From: Lampris incognitus
Lineage: Eukaryota > Chordata > Actinopteri > Lampriformes > Lampridae
Reading direction: 5' to 3'
NCBI RefSeq assembly: GCF_029633865.1
Contig: NC_079223.1
Coordinates: forward strand, 6,814,683 to 6,878,682
Length of the DNA stretch: 64,000 nt
Under the pieces are notes generated by a model. That model saw only the letters and a program-made list of their open reading frames with translations, was not told the origin of the DNA and searched no databases. Of this stretch, positions 24,232-35,794 are shown piece after piece; within the stretch, counting starts at the first letter, position 1, and each line of letters opens with the position of its first letter. A program made the translations under genes and the position numbers.

Positions 24232-24471
24232 AAGGCCCAGACACACCAAACTGACTACTGGCGACTACTGCCTCAGCTCGCCTGCCATCTCGGCCAAAAA
24301 GTAGCACTTAAACACACCTCAAAGAATACAGCCGATGGCCAGCTAGCATGTACGTTCTTCACTGATTTGCTATGCTGAACAGGTACTCCACTAGTGCCGA
24401 TGGTGCGGGACACACCACAGAAACTAGGGTCACAGACGCTCACCGACGGCCCAACATTGTGTCAGGGCCCT
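24232..24471. mobile_element. TA-flanked MITE, copy 3 (deleted)
   Basis: Ends AAGGCCCAGACACACC and (right) GTGTCAGGGCCCT, flanked by TA (24230-24231 and 24472-24473). About 100 bp shorter than the copies at 44223 and 48691 but sharing their interior, for example GTGCGGGACACACC. Confidence 0.75.
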
Positions 24472-25306
24472 TACAGTGAAAAGAAACACATGATTTAACC
24501 CTTCAGCACCAAGTTGTACCTTGTTGAGGACATTACATGTTTCTTCAGTGATGATGTCAGGAGATGCAGTCAGTGTTGGGTTAAGTTGCACAAGTGTCTA
24601 GATTACATTTTACTTTTAATGTAATTGGAAAGGAGTTCATATAATGGAAGAAATAGGAACAGATTGTCAAAAAATAACAATAAAAAGAGGACAAATGAGA
24701 GAAAAAGTATTAATTGAGAAAAAAAAAGCATCTGAGTCTGAGCACGTAATCGCTGAGGATTTGGGGATATGTGCAAGGCAAATGTATTTGTGCAGCACAT
24801 TTCAGCAGCAAGGCAATTCAAAGTGCTTTACATAAAACATAAAAGGAATTAAGACAAAATATAAAAGCAACATCAGGCAATAAAAAGACATTTAAATACA
24901 AATAAAAAGAGAGTGTAAAAGTTATAGTGCAGTGTAAGATATTAATCAAAAGCCTTGAATTTGATTTAATAAAAGGCAGCAGTGAACAGGAAAGTCTCCA
25001 GCCTTGATTTAAATGAACTGAGGGTTGCTGCAGAGCTGCAGTTTTCTGGGAGTTTGTTCCAGATATGTGGTACATAAAAACAGATGCCTCCATGTTTAGT
25101 TTTGACTCTGGGGACAGGAAGCAGACCTGTCCCCAGACCACGTGCGAGGTCTGGATGGCTCATAGTGTAGCAGAAGACCAGAAATGTATCTTGGCCCTAA
25201 ACCCTTCAGTGCTTTATAAACCAAGAGCAGAGTTTTAAAACCAATTCTGTGACAGACAGGAAGCCAATGTAAAGACCTCCGAACTGGAGTGATGTGACCC
25301 ACTTTT

Positions 25307-25729
25307 CTTTTTACCCTTTTTCTCCCCTATTGTACTTGGCCAATTACCCCCCTCTTCCGAGCCATCCTGGTCGCTGCTCCACCCCCTCTGCCAACCCGAG
25401 GAGGGCTGCAGACTACCACATGCCTCCTCCGATACATGTGGAGCCGCCAGCTGCTTCTTTTCACCTGACAGTGAGGAGTTTCACCAGGGGGATGTAGCGA
25501 GTGGGTAGATCACGCTATTCCCCCCAGTTCCCCCTCCCCCCTGAACAGGTGCTCCGACCGACCAGAGGAGGCGCTAGTGCAGCGACCAGGACACATACCC
25601 ACATCCGGCTTCCCACCCGCAGACACGGCCAATTGACGCCCAACCAAGCCTGAGGTAACACAGGGATTTGAACTGACAATCCCCATGTTGGCAGGCAACG
25701 GAATAGACCGCTACACTACCCAGATGCTC
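25307..25729 (-). mobile_element. SINE family A, copy 12, inserted in the L2 LINE
   Basis: It sits precisely between LINE codons for KKVE and HITPV. Imperfect 13-bp flanks GTGACCCACTTTT (25294-25306) and GTGTTCTACTTTT (25730-25742) represent the target duplication. Confidence 0.9.
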
Positions 25730-26009
25730 GTGTTCTACTTTTTTAGTCTTCGTGAGGACTCGACCAGCAGTGTTCTGAATCAGTTGCAGCTGTTTGATTG
25801 ATTTTTGACTGGACTGCAACAGTGGGGCCAGCCCTGCACATGCGGTTGTCTGTGAGTGAGTGACTGAGTGAGTGATGGAGTCTCACCATTGGTCAGACAC
25901 CCTAGGTGGAGTTTCGGCATTGGCTGCGTGAATAGTTTTCTAATACGTCATCAGCTGTTCATGGAACCGATGTCAAAACAGCTGCTTTTTAAACGTAGTT
26001 GCACCAGAA

Positions 26010-26095
26010 CATCCATCCATTATCCAAACCGCTTATCCGGCTCTCAGGGTCATGGGGATGCTGGAGCCTATCCCAGCAATCACAGTCTAGCCACG
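26010..26095 (-). mobile_element. SINE family B / L2-type 3' tail fragment
   Basis: Plus strand reads CATCCATCCATTATCCAAAC...CCTATCCCAGCAATCAC, the reverse complement of the family B 3' end. Confidence 0.75.
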
Positions 26096-26142
26096 TACTA
26101 GGTTTTAACTTAGACTTGTTCAGAGAGACCTGTAAAGACGCC

Positions 26143-26302
26143 GTTACAGTAGTCGAGTCGACTGACGATAAACGCAGGGACATGTTTTTCCATGTCCTGC
26201 TGAGACATAAGTCCTTTAATCCATTACAGTAGTCAAGTCAACTGAAGATAAATGCAGGGACAAGTTTTTCCATGTCCTGCTGAGACGTAAGTCCTTTAAT
26301 TC
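26143..26302. repeat. 80-bp tandem duplication within the LINE
   Basis: Two adjacent copies (26143-26222, 26223-26302) both contain TTTTTCCATGTCCTGCTGAG and AAGTCCTTTAAT. They duplicate the coding segment that corresponds to the LINE's SQQDMEK region. Confidence 0.85.
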
Positions 26303-26639
26303 TTGATATATTCTTCAGATGATAGTAGGCTGACTTTGTAACTATCTTAATGTGGCTATTGAAATTCAGGTCTGAGTCCATGACTGCACCAGGACTTCTG
26401 GCTTTTAATCGTTTTTCCTTGGCTCCAAAGGCAATCACTTTAGTTTTATATTTGTTTGATTGAAGAAAATTCAGAGACATTTATTCATTGCACTTACTCA
26501 GTGCTTGTATGGGATTATCGTCCCCTGGTATGGTTATGTAAATCTGTGTCATCTGCATAATTATGGTAACGTATTTTGTTGTTTTCCATAATCTGAACTA
26601 GTTGGAGCATATAGATCAGGAAATCAGGAACATTTTGTT

Positions 26640-27256
26640 TGTCATTTCATTTCATGTACTTGCATACATGAAATGAAATATCGTTTCCCCCATCCATCCA
26701 TTATCCAAACCGCTTATTCTGCTCAGGGTCGCAGGGATGCTGGAGCCTATCCCAGCAGGCATAGCAGCGCAACACAAAAGACAAGTACGCATATCCAAAA
26801 ATTACAAGAACACATATATCAAACTGCAAAATGTCACTGTTCAAGAGAACAAATGCAGGTTGACTGTCGGAACTGCCGGTCTGCATGGCTAGCAGTTAGC
26901 TTAGCCTGCCCCGCTTCCGCATCTTGTCAGACCGCCCTCATTGTTTCCTCCTCCGGCGCAGTTCTGGCAGGGCCGTTGTCCATGGGTCCATCGGAAGAAG
27001 CAGACTATACTTCCCCCAGTCGATTGAACGCCAGCTCTTGCAGCCTGCTGCGCTTCTCCGTCCTTTCAGAACGCCCTCGGTGTTTCCTCTTCAGGCACGT
27101 CTCCAGCGCCATCTCTCCCAGCTATCAAACGAAGACACAAACTTAGACGCAGACGAGGACAAAGACACTGCATGGATGGTACTGGGTGAGGCCGCTGCAA
27201 ACGTAAGTTTGCGTCGCCATTTTCCCACACCAGTAGTGGGGAGGTCGCTGCATATA
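26640..27256 (-). mobile_element. Dispersed repeat family C, copy 1
   Basis: Minus-strand copy. Its 5' end is at the right (reverse complement GTGTGGGAAAATGGCGAC). Shares AACTGCCGGTCTGCATGG and CAGTTAGCTTAGCCTGCCCC with copy 3. A family B tail fragment is inserted at 26693-26757. The Tc1 element lies directly beyond the right end. Confidence 0.75.
26693..26757 (-). mobile_element. SINE family B / L2-type 3' tail fragment
   Basis: CATCCATCCATTATCCAAAC through GGAGCCTATCCCAGCAGGC, nested in family C copy 1. Confidence 0.7.
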
Positions 27257-27384
27257 CACTGCTCAAAAAAATAAAGGGAACACATAAGCAATGCAATGTA
27301 GCTCCAAGTCAATCACACTTTTGAGATATCAACCTGTCCAGTTAGGAAGCAACACTGATTTGTGAATCAATTTCACCTGTTGGT

Positions 27385-27423
27385 AAATTGTCTAATTTCC
27401 ACCAGGTGGAAATTAGACAATTT
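27385..27423. repeat. 19-bp perfect palindrome in the Tc1 leader
   Basis: Arms 27385-27403 (AAATTGTCTAATTTCCACC) and 27405-27423 are exact reverse complements around a single A. It could form a strong hairpin in the transposase 5' leader. Confidence 0.9.
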
Positions 27424-27552
27424 GCAAGACAACCCCTATAACAGGAATGGATTTGCAGGTGGTGGCCACAGACCATTTGCCTGTCCTCATCTTTTCTGGC
27501 CGATCTTTGGTTAGTTTTTCATTTTGCTAGTGCCCTCACCACTAGAGGTGGC

Positions 27553-28578
27553 ATGAGGCGGTATCTGCAACCTACAGAAGTTGCTCAGGTAGTGCAGCTC
27601 ATCCAGGATGGCACATCAATGCGTGCTGTGGCAAGAAGATTTGATGTGTCTCCCAGCACAGTGTCCAGAGCATGGAGGAGGTACCAGGAGACAGGCCAGT
27701 ACACCAGGAGACGTGGAGGGGGCCGCAGGAGGACAACAACCCCGCAGCAGGACCGCTATCTGGTCCTTTGTGCAAGGAGGAACAGGAGGAGCACTGCCGG
27801 ATCCCTACAAAACGACCTTCAACAGGCCACTAATGTGCAGGTTTCTGCTCAAACAGTGAGAAACAGAATGCATGAGGATGGTATGAGGGCCCGACGTCCA
27901 CAATTGGGGCCTGTGCTCACAGCCCAACACCGTGCAGCCCGATTGACCTTTGCCAGAGAACATCTTGGTTGGCAGATTCGCCATTGGCGCCCTGTGCTCT
28001 TCACAGATGAGAGCAGGTTCACACTGAACACATGTGACAGACGTGAGAGAGTCTGGAGACGCTGTGGAGAACGTTCTGCTGCCTGCAACATCCTCCAGCA
28101 TGACCGGTTTGGCGGTGGGTCAGTGATGGTCTGGGGAGGCATATCCTTGGAGGGCCGCACAGACCTCTACGTGCTAGCCAGAGGTACCATGACTGCCATT
28201 AGGTACTGGGATGAGATCCTCAGACCCCTTGTCAGACCATATGCTGGTGCAGTGGGCCCTGGGTTCCTGCTCATGCATGACAATGCTCGTCCTCATGTGG
28301 CCAGAGTGTGTCAGCAGTTCCTGTATGTCGAGGGCATTGATGCTATGGACCGGCCTGCACGTTCCCCAGACCTGAATCCAATCGGGCACCTCTGGGACAT
28401 CATGTCTCGTACCATCCGCCAACGCGATGTCGCACCACAGACTGTCCAGGAGTTGACGGATGCCCTGATCCAGGTCTGGGAGGAGACCCCTCAGGAGACC
28501 ATCCGTCGTCTCATCAGGAGCATGCCCAGACGTTGTAGGGAGTGCATACAGGCACGTGGAGGCCACACACACTACTGA
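27553..28578 (+). CDS. Tc1-like transposase, catalytic Glu replaced by Gly
   Basis: 341-residue DDE transposase, the usual Tc1 length, which would bind its inverted repeats and cut and paste the element at TA. Seen: paired-like helix-turn-helix DNA-binding region at about 1-110 with a basic linker [10 protein letters not shown], and the RNase H-fold catalytic domain with D152 (FTDESRF) and D243 (MHDNARPH). The third catalytic position, 34 residues after D243, is G278 in [12 protein letters not shown] where Tc1 enzymes have Glu (SPDLNPIEHLWD). The codon is GGG, one base from GAG. So the frame is intact but the protein is predicted inactive. The start is the first ATG, about 296 bp inside the left end. 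It lies in sense orientation in the nrxn1 intron; no host regulation is visible. Confidence 0.95.
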   Translation: MRRYLQPTEVAQVVQLIQDGTSMRAVARRFDVSPSTVSRAWRRYQETGQYTRRRGGGRRRTTTPQQDRYLVLCARRNRRSTAGSLQNDLQQATNVQVSAQTVRNRMHEDGMRARRPQLGPVLTAQHRAARLTFAREHLGWQIRHWRPVLFTDESRFTLNTCDRRERVWRRCGERSAACNILQHDRFGGGSVMVWGGISLEGRTDLYVLARGTMTAIRYWDEILRPLVRPYAGAVGPGFLLMHDNARPHVARVCQQFLYVEGIDAMDRPARSPDLNPIGHLWDIMSRTIRQRDVAPQTVQELTDALIQVWEETPQETIRRLIRSMPRRCRECIQARGGHTHY

Positions 28579-28849
28579 GCCTCATTTTGAATCGTCTTGA
28601 AGAATTTCCACAGAAGTTGGATCAGCCTATGTTCTCATTTTCCACTTTGATTTTGAGTATGATTCTGAATCCAGACCTTAATGGGCTAATGATTTTGATT
28701 TCCATTGATCATTCTTAGGTTATTTTGCTCTAAACACATTCCTCTGTCTAATAAATAAAGATTTTCAGCTGAAATATTTCATTCATCGAGGTCTATATTG
28801 TGTTTTTAGGTGTTCCCTTTATTTTTTTGAGCAGTGTATATATATATAT

Positions 28850-29777
28850 ATATATCGTAATGTGTGTGTGTGTTTGTGGTGTTAGTGTGTGTGTGTATTA
28901 GTTAGTGTAGATAGCGGGACTGAAAACTAAAGCACTTATGATCCTAATTCTTTTTGGAGGTGGTAGGTATTGTTCCAGAGAGTACGGGAAAAATCTCAAA
29001 AAATTAAAATTATGCATAATTATGCATAAATATGCATTTTTCTAAAAATGGTTAAAAACCACTTTTCTCTGCATTTCAGACGATTCTGAGCATCTTTGAT
29101 TTTTTCACCTATAAAAAAAATGTTCTGGGTCACTCATTTTCGTAATGTGTGTGTGTGTGTAGTGTTAGTGTGTGTGTGTGTGTGTGTGTTAGTTAGTTAG
29201 TGTAGATAGCAGGACCTAAAACTAAAGCATTTATGATCCTAATTCTTTTTGGAGGTGGTGGGTATTGTCTCAGAGAGTAAGGGAAAAATCCCAGAAAATT
29301 AAAATTATGCATAAATATGCAAAATATGCATTTTTCTAAAAATGGCTAAAAACCGCTTTTCTCGGCATTTCAGATGATTCTGAGCAGCTTTGATTTTTTC
29401 ACCTATATAAACAAAAAATTTCTGGGACTTTGACGTTTTGGCATTATGCAAAATATATGCATTTTTGCAAAAATGCACTTATGATCCTAATTTTTTTTGG
29501 AGGTGGTATGTATTGTTCCAGAGAGGACCAGAAAAATAGCAGAACATTAAAAAATAATTATAACAATTATGCATAATTATGCAAAATATGCATTTTCTAA
29601 AAATGGCTCAAAACCACTTTTCTCGGCATTTCAGATGATTCTGAGCATTTGGGGGAGGGAGTTGGAGTGGGGGGGGGTTTAGGGGCAGGGGGAAGGCGGT
29701 TAGCTGGCAGGATGAAGAGGAGGGAGATTTAGACGGGTGGAGAACCAAACCGCTACATTGTAGCGGGGTTCTTCTAG
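28850..29777 (+). mobile_element. Helitron-like non-autonomous element, copy 2
   Basis: Ends with a perfect 8-bp stem CCGCTACA/TGTAGCGG and CTAG at 29774-29777 followed by T. It contains three tandem modules of roughly 240 bp (starting near 28925, 29220 and 29470), each with TTTTTGGAGGTGGT, an ATTATGCAT-rich part and CCACTTTTCTCGGCATTTCAG. The left border is blurred by GT and TA runs beside the Tc1 element. Confidence 0.5.
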
Positions 29778-30170
29778 TATATATATAAATATAAAACGCC
29801 ATGAGATGAGAATGTGTTTGCCAGACCTAACCAGGCTTCATAACACTAGATACTGCGATTACTTACATACCATTAGAACAACAGGAAGATGTTGACGATA
29901 ATGAAGTTGACTTTAACGCAAAAAAAATAGTAGTTGTTGAACCCACATACTTTCATATGGTAACATGAAGACGATAATTAAATAAAGTCAAAAGCAGGAT
30001 CATCAGCGGCTGTGTAGCAGTATATCCTTCTCACTGCGCACCCATTTGTCTGCTGATTGTGTGAGACTGTATTTATGAATATGTATTCGAATAGATACAA
30101 GTTAAATGCCCCTGTTCAAGCTCAGCATTTCTACCTGATTGGCATAGTGGCTGGAGTTTCCCCCTACAAT
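29778..30170. other. Unique intronic sequence
   Basis: AT-rich, nothing recognised. Confidence 0.5.
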
Positions 30171-30218
30171 GTGACGTGCTTTGGGTATCAAGAAAAGCGC
30201 TATGTAAATGTAATCCAC

Positions 30219-30249
<31 letters not shown>

Positions 30250-30250
30250 T
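30171..30250 (+). mobile_element. SINE 3'-end fragment with (ATT)n tail
   Basis: ACGTGCTTTGGGTATCAAG and AAGCGCTATGTAAATGTAAT followed by ATT repeats resemble the family D 3' end. Confidence 0.55.
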
Positions 30251-30305
30251 CTTTCGTGTTTCCTGTTTTACACCCTGTAGAGCTGGGTCCAAACTATGGA
30301 CCCGA

Positions 30306-30545
30306 GGCACTATAGGGCAGATGTCACTTTATTGACAGTACCCGTCGTAATATGTGGGCTGTTCCGAGTAGGGCGATCTTCTGGACTGCATGGATGTTGA
30401 TGTTGCCTGGGATACAGCTGGTGAATTTATCCATTCCCTTCTTCTTGAGTCCTAGAGCTGCGATGACCGCTGGTGTTGTTTCGGTCTTCATACCCCACAT
30501 CCTGTTGATTTCAATCTCCAGGTCTTTGTACTCGGTCAGCTTCAT
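30306..30545 (-). pseudogene. LINE pol C-terminal remnant
   Basis: The minus frame 30545-30324 reads TEYKDLEIEINRMWGMKTET and VIAALGLKKKGMDKF, then NIHAVQKIALLGTAHILRRV. This pattern closes many non-LTR retrotransposon polyproteins. Only the terminal 73 residues remain; the clade is not assigned. Confidence 0.7.
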
Positions 30546-30702
30546 TATTATTATCAGCTTTATTTATTATTCATTTATTTATTGTTATCGCTTTTATTAT
30601 TTCTTTCTTTTATTATTTTATCCATTATTTCTGTTATTATTTGTTTATTTTATTGTTTGTTGTTTTTATGTATCTTATTGTTTATTGTTTTATTTATTTA
30701 TT

Positions 30703-30744
<42 letters not shown>

Positions 30745-31603
30745 GTATGGCAAATAGTCCAGAGTGGTGGGGGTCCAAGCCAATCAGCACTGAATAAAAA
30801 AAGAAAAGAAATTGCATTAACATATTGTTGAATCCTGTATTGCTCTTTGGTCATATGATCATTATGGGACCAAGGTTATTTCATCACCATGGTGTCTTTA
30901 TATGCGTATACACAGCCATATCGAATGTCATTTAGTATGGAAAGCCAGCATACAGTGTTGACGTGTTATCATTCAGAAGACTTCACTTTGACATGGCATG
31001 CCCTCCCCTCTGTCATTGGCATTTGTATTTGACACCACACAAAAAAGAAGAAGAAAAACCCCGACACTTTGACTTTTTTTTTGGACGAGTGGACAAGAAC
31101 TTAGCTGGACTTTGACAGCAGTGATTTATCAGACAGGAGGAGGGCAGAGGAGGTCTCAGCTGGTCCTCTGGGAGAACTTAGAGCAGGGAAGCAGGGTTTT
31201 GCAGAAAATGGCTATTTACAGTACATACACGTAAGCAACAACAACTACATTAATCACGCAATCTAACTGCTGCGTTTTAACTTGTATTTATTTAAATCTC
31301 TCTCTCTGATACACACCAATTCCTCTGCCTACTAACAAAGGAAAGTTGGCCAAACAGAGTGACCGGCTATATTATGCGGGAGGCTGAAGTGTTATGAAAA
31401 GGGAATGACATGATTGGAAACAAGTGAAGCACTCTTTCGCAGACAGTGTTAAAAAAAGCAGCATAATCCATAACTGTCCAACTAATGACTTCTCCATTGT
31501 TATCATTTGAATTATATTAGTTTGTAAATCCCATATCACTTGTGTGAGTTTACTACCATGTAAAGATGAAAATCCATCTATAACTGCTAACTATAACTAT
31601 ATA
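30546..31603. other. Intronic sequence, ATT-rich at left
   Basis: 30546-30743 is low-complexity ATT/TTTA sequence with a pure (ATT)n run at 30705-30743. The remainder is unassigned. Confidence 0.55.
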
Positions 31604-32268
31604 ACTCTGCTTCCGGTGTGGGAAGATGGCGGCACAAATTCACATCTGCAGCAGTCTCAGCCAGTACCGGTGTGGGAAGATGGTGGCGCGAACTTGGGTT
31701 TACAGCGGCCTCACCCAGTACCGTCCATGCAGTGTCTTTGTCCACATCTGCGTCTAAGTTTGTTTTGTCTTCTTATGATGGCTGGGAGAGCTGGCGCTGG
31801 ATCGGCTGACAGAGCCTGGTCTGCTGCGTCCAGTGGGCCCAGCGACCACGGCCCTGTCGGAGCTGCACCCAAGGAGGAAACACTGAGGGCGGTCTGAAGG
31901 CATGCGGACGCGGGGCAGGCTAAGATAACTGCTAGCCCATGCAGACCGGCAGTTCCGAAAGTCATCCTGGCTGGCGTTCATTTTCTGGACAGTGGGATTT
32001 TTGGACTGTGTTGCACTAAGTGGACTGTGTTGTTATCCGTGGGTTTTGTTTTTGTTTTTGTTTTTGTTTCTTTGTTTTTTTTTTCGTTGGCTTTCTCTCT
32101 GTTTTTGTATGTTTTGGTGGTGTTGTTTTTGGGAAATTTGGGATGTGTGTTTTTGTCTTTGGTGTCGCAGTGCTGTGGGCTGGGGGAAACGGAATTTTGT
32201 TTCTTTTGTGTACGCAAGGACATGAAGGAAATGACAATAAATTGTCCCTGATTCCTGATAACTGCTGG
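31604..32268 (+). mobile_element. Dispersed repeat family C, copy 2 (most complete)
   Basis: Begins TTCCGGTGTGGGAAGATGGC, with a second CCGGTGTGGGAAGATGGTGG about 55 bp later, so the 5' unit is tandemly duplicated. AAGATGGCGG resembles a YY1 site like those in mammalian L1 promoters. The middle has ACCGTCCATGCAGTGTCTTT; the 3' end is GGACATGAAGGAAATGACAA then TAAATTG. It lacks a reverse-transcriptase frame, so it looks like a deletion derivative or 5'/3' UTR pair of a LINE. Confidence 0.7.
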
Positions 32269-32295
32269 GCTGAACTTGGGGCCCAGTGATGGAAA

Positions 32296-32441
32296 CATAG
32301 CAGGATAAACACAACTGCAGCTAATGACAGTAAGGACAGTAATGCATATGAGCCAGCACCGACAACTGGCTCATTGTCAAAGCTACATCAGATGGATCCA
32401 TTATTACTGTTATTAGCTGCAGCTGTGTTTATCCTGCTATG
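32296..32441. repeat. 146-bp inverted repeat (foldback)
   Basis: Left arm from CATAGCAGGATAAACACAAC and right arm ending GTTTATCCTGCTATG pair over about 45 bp. A nested 8-bp stem (TGAGCCAG/CTGGCTCA) lies in the loop. It may be a very small MITE; no clear target duplication was found. Confidence 0.75.
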
Positions 32442-33350
32442 CTAACACCAACGAGCCAAGTTTATGGATCGGATGGGTTTTCACCTTAACGTGGTAATAA
32501 ACTCACAGAAGTGAAAGGATTTAATTGTGCTTTAGTAATCCAAGGTTGGTGCAGTTTTGTTGTTCATTCATTCATTCATTCATTCATTCATTTCACTGCA
32601 GTGCTTTTTGATATGCGTGTTTGTTTTGTTTTTAATTGAAAGTTTGGGCATTTAATTTATTCGTAAACAGAAAACATGACAGAAATTGTGACTTGCATTC
32701 TGGAAAACCCATTATTGTGCATCCTATTTTAGTTATTTTATGATAAGAGATAACAGGCATACGCTATGACTACTTTTTCGGGTGACTATTCTTTTCTCTA
32801 CACACAGATAGTCAGTAATTTTCCAAAGCTCATTTTCGGCAGGCAGACACTGGGTTTGATCAGGATTCAACAGTTATTCCCAGATGGCAGCTGTGTTAAT
32901 ATTTTAGAAGAGCCCGGTGGGTGAATGACAAGGTGGTGCTGGTCTGACGGTGTTTCAACCGACAGGCACGCAATAGATTGTCAAAGGGCTGGTTGTGTTA
33001 TTACAATCGGTACTCGCTCTCATGGTCTGTCCCGATGACCAGCCTTTCCCCTCGGGGTCACTCGAGTTTAATCTGATCTCTGATGTGAATTTAATATGCA
33101 GCCCGTCGAGAGATTCGGTCTGTCGAGTTTAGAGCACACGGTTCTGTCAGAGGCCTCTCAGTCAGTCAGTGGATTTTTGGTTAATAAGCCAAGTCTGTCC
33201 AGAAGTCTGAAGCAGCCGCGAGACTGGTGGACTATTATTCACTGAACCACCTCGGGAAGGAGAGAAGTAGAGACTCCCGTGTTGGGTAGTCAGAAGGATG
33301 CCCCCCGACTCCATACTCATGTTTTCTACCCATCCTTGCAGGTAAACCCC
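32442..33350. other. Unique intronic sequence
   Basis: An (ATTC)n run lies at 32565-32591. No further element recognised. Confidence 0.5.
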
Positions 33351-34302
<952 letters not shown>

Positions 34303-35055
34303 TCTGTCTTAATTTTCTTCACTCAGCACACAGCCCAGTGTCCTATAATTTGTAGTCCAATATCCGTCCTGTGTGATGGATATTCAAAGTGGACATCTAT
34401 TGTGTGGTGTTTTGTGTACAGTTAACGTCATTTCCTACCAGTGTACCTGCTGGGCCCTTCACCACCATCCAGTTCAGCCCTCCTACCTGAATGAAGACAT
34501 TAAGATATGAAAAAGCTGGTCTTTAAAAGGGTCAGCAGACACTGGGACGGTCTAATTCAGTCCTTGTATTCTGTGCCAGGTGTCTTGTGGGTGGGAGCGC
34601 AGCAGTGATTGAATTATAGAGCGGGCATGCAGAAGACGGGGAGGTTAAATGAAGATGTACTGGAGGACTTAAACCAGGAGTAATATCATTCCTGTACATC
34701 AATAGAAAACGAGAGAACGCAGAAGACATGAAAGCAGGTGTCAAGGTGACTTCATGTTAACTTCACTGTGGACAAATGTACGCAAGTAGTATGATGCTGG
34801 ACGCCGCCAGCAAATTTACTTATTAAACCGTTTCCGCCGCTGTCGTCTCAGATTCTCTGTGGGTAAGTAGTCACACAGTGTCGGTAAGGGAATGGTAAAT
34901 AACCATTTCCACCTTCTGCTGGTTGGGTTTCAGCTGTGGAACTATAATTATGACCTACCCTGGGAGGATGGGAAGTCGCATTATCATGCATCATGGGTAT
35001 AATTTCCCACAGTGAAACTTGGCTGCACCTGATCTATTTTCAAAAGGAAGGATAG
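34303..35055. other. Unique intronic sequence
   Basis: No element or exon recognised. Confidence 0.5.
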
Positions 35056-35228
35056 GGGCGTCCGGGGAACATGGGGATCGCCGGTTCGAATCCCTGTGTT
35101 ACCTTCAGCTCGGTCGGGCGTCCCTGCAGACACGATTGGCTGTGTCTGTGGGTGGGAAGCCGGATGTGGGTGTGTGGGGAGCGCCTGCTGTGGTCAGTCG
35201 GGGCGCCTGTTCGGGGGGGAGGGGGAAC
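35056..35228 (+). mobile_element. SINE family A, copy 13 (5' part only)
   Basis: Head GGCGTCCGGGGAACATGG lacks about 30 bp between the A and B boxes, then runs to CGGGGGGGAGGGGGAAC. It is followed at once by module G and another family A copy. Confidence 0.85.
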
Positions 35229-35370
35229 TTCCTGTTGGATCATTCCAGCCCATAAGCTGTAAAAGAATGGTGAGGGTCTCCATCTGCTCCCGCAGTTCTC
35301 TCTCTTACTGTAAGTCTGAATTGGATGCATCGGAGGAAGAAAGTGCATCCTCTTAAAGATGTGTGGCTGA
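35229..35370 (+). repeat. Module G, copy 2, directly upstream of a family A SINE
   Basis: Aligns along its length with 21651-21790, sharing TTCCTGTTGG, TCATTCCAGCCCATAAG, TCTCTCTTACT and GAGGAAGAAAGTGCATC. Confidence 0.8.
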
Positions 35371-35794
35371 ATGTGCCCGGGAAGCACAGTGGTCTATTCC
35401 GTTGCCTACCAACACAGGGATCGCCGGTTCGAATCCCCGCGTTACCTCTGGCGTGGTCGGGCATCCCTACAGACACAATTGGCCGTGTCTGTGGGTGGGA
35501 AGCTAGATGTGGGTATGTGTCCTGGTCGCTGCATTAGCGCCTCCTCTGGTCGGTCGGGACGCCTGTTCGGGGGACTGGGGGGGAATAGCGTGATCCTCCC
35601 ATGTGCTACGTCCCCCTGGCGAAACTCCTCACTGCCAGGTGAACAGAAGCGGCTGGTGACTCCACATGTATGGGAGGAGGCATGTGGTAGTCTGCAGCCC
35701 TCCCCGGATTGGCAGAGGGGTTGGAGCAAAGACCGGGACGGTTTGGAAGAGTGGGGTAATTGGCCAAGTACAATTGGGGAGGGGGGGGAAAAGT
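35371..35794 (+). mobile_element. SINE family A, copy 14
   Basis: Full-length copy with head GTGCCCGGGAAGCACAGTGG, B box GGTTCGAATCCCCG and tail CAATTGGGGAGGGGGGGGAA. Confidence 0.92.

Larger units (their letters stand above)
24780..26480 (-). pseudogene. L2-like LINE, 3' part of reverse-transcriptase ORF and tail
   Basis: Minus-strand remnant. In order from 26480: NKYKTKVIAFGAKEKRLKAR, YYHLKNISRIKGLTSQQD, (insertions), SIKQLQLIQNTAGRVLTK, then MGHITPVRRSLHWLPVCHRI and FYVPHIWNKLPENCSSA, ending with a non-coding tail to about 24780. This is the C-terminal order of fish L2-type LINEs. It is broken by a family A SINE (25307-25729), a family B tail piece (about 26010-26095), an 80-bp internal tandem duplication (26143-26302) and frameshifts. 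The catalytic residues lie upstream and are absent. Confidence 0.82.
27257..28836 (+). mobile_element. Full-length Tc1-like transposon
   Basis: Complete 1580-bp element. Terminal inverted repeats begin CACTGCTCAAAAAAATAAAG at 27257 and match the right end for at least 27 bp without mismatch. TA target dinucleotides lie at 27255-27256 and 28837-28838. A single uninterrupted transposase ORF occupies most of it. The perfect ends and open frame suggest a recent arrival compared with the decayed neighbours. Confidence 0.96.

Noticed and set aside
27805..28572. Minus-strand frames of about 100-130 residues under the Tc1 ORF
   Set aside because: Antisense shadows of the transposase gene.
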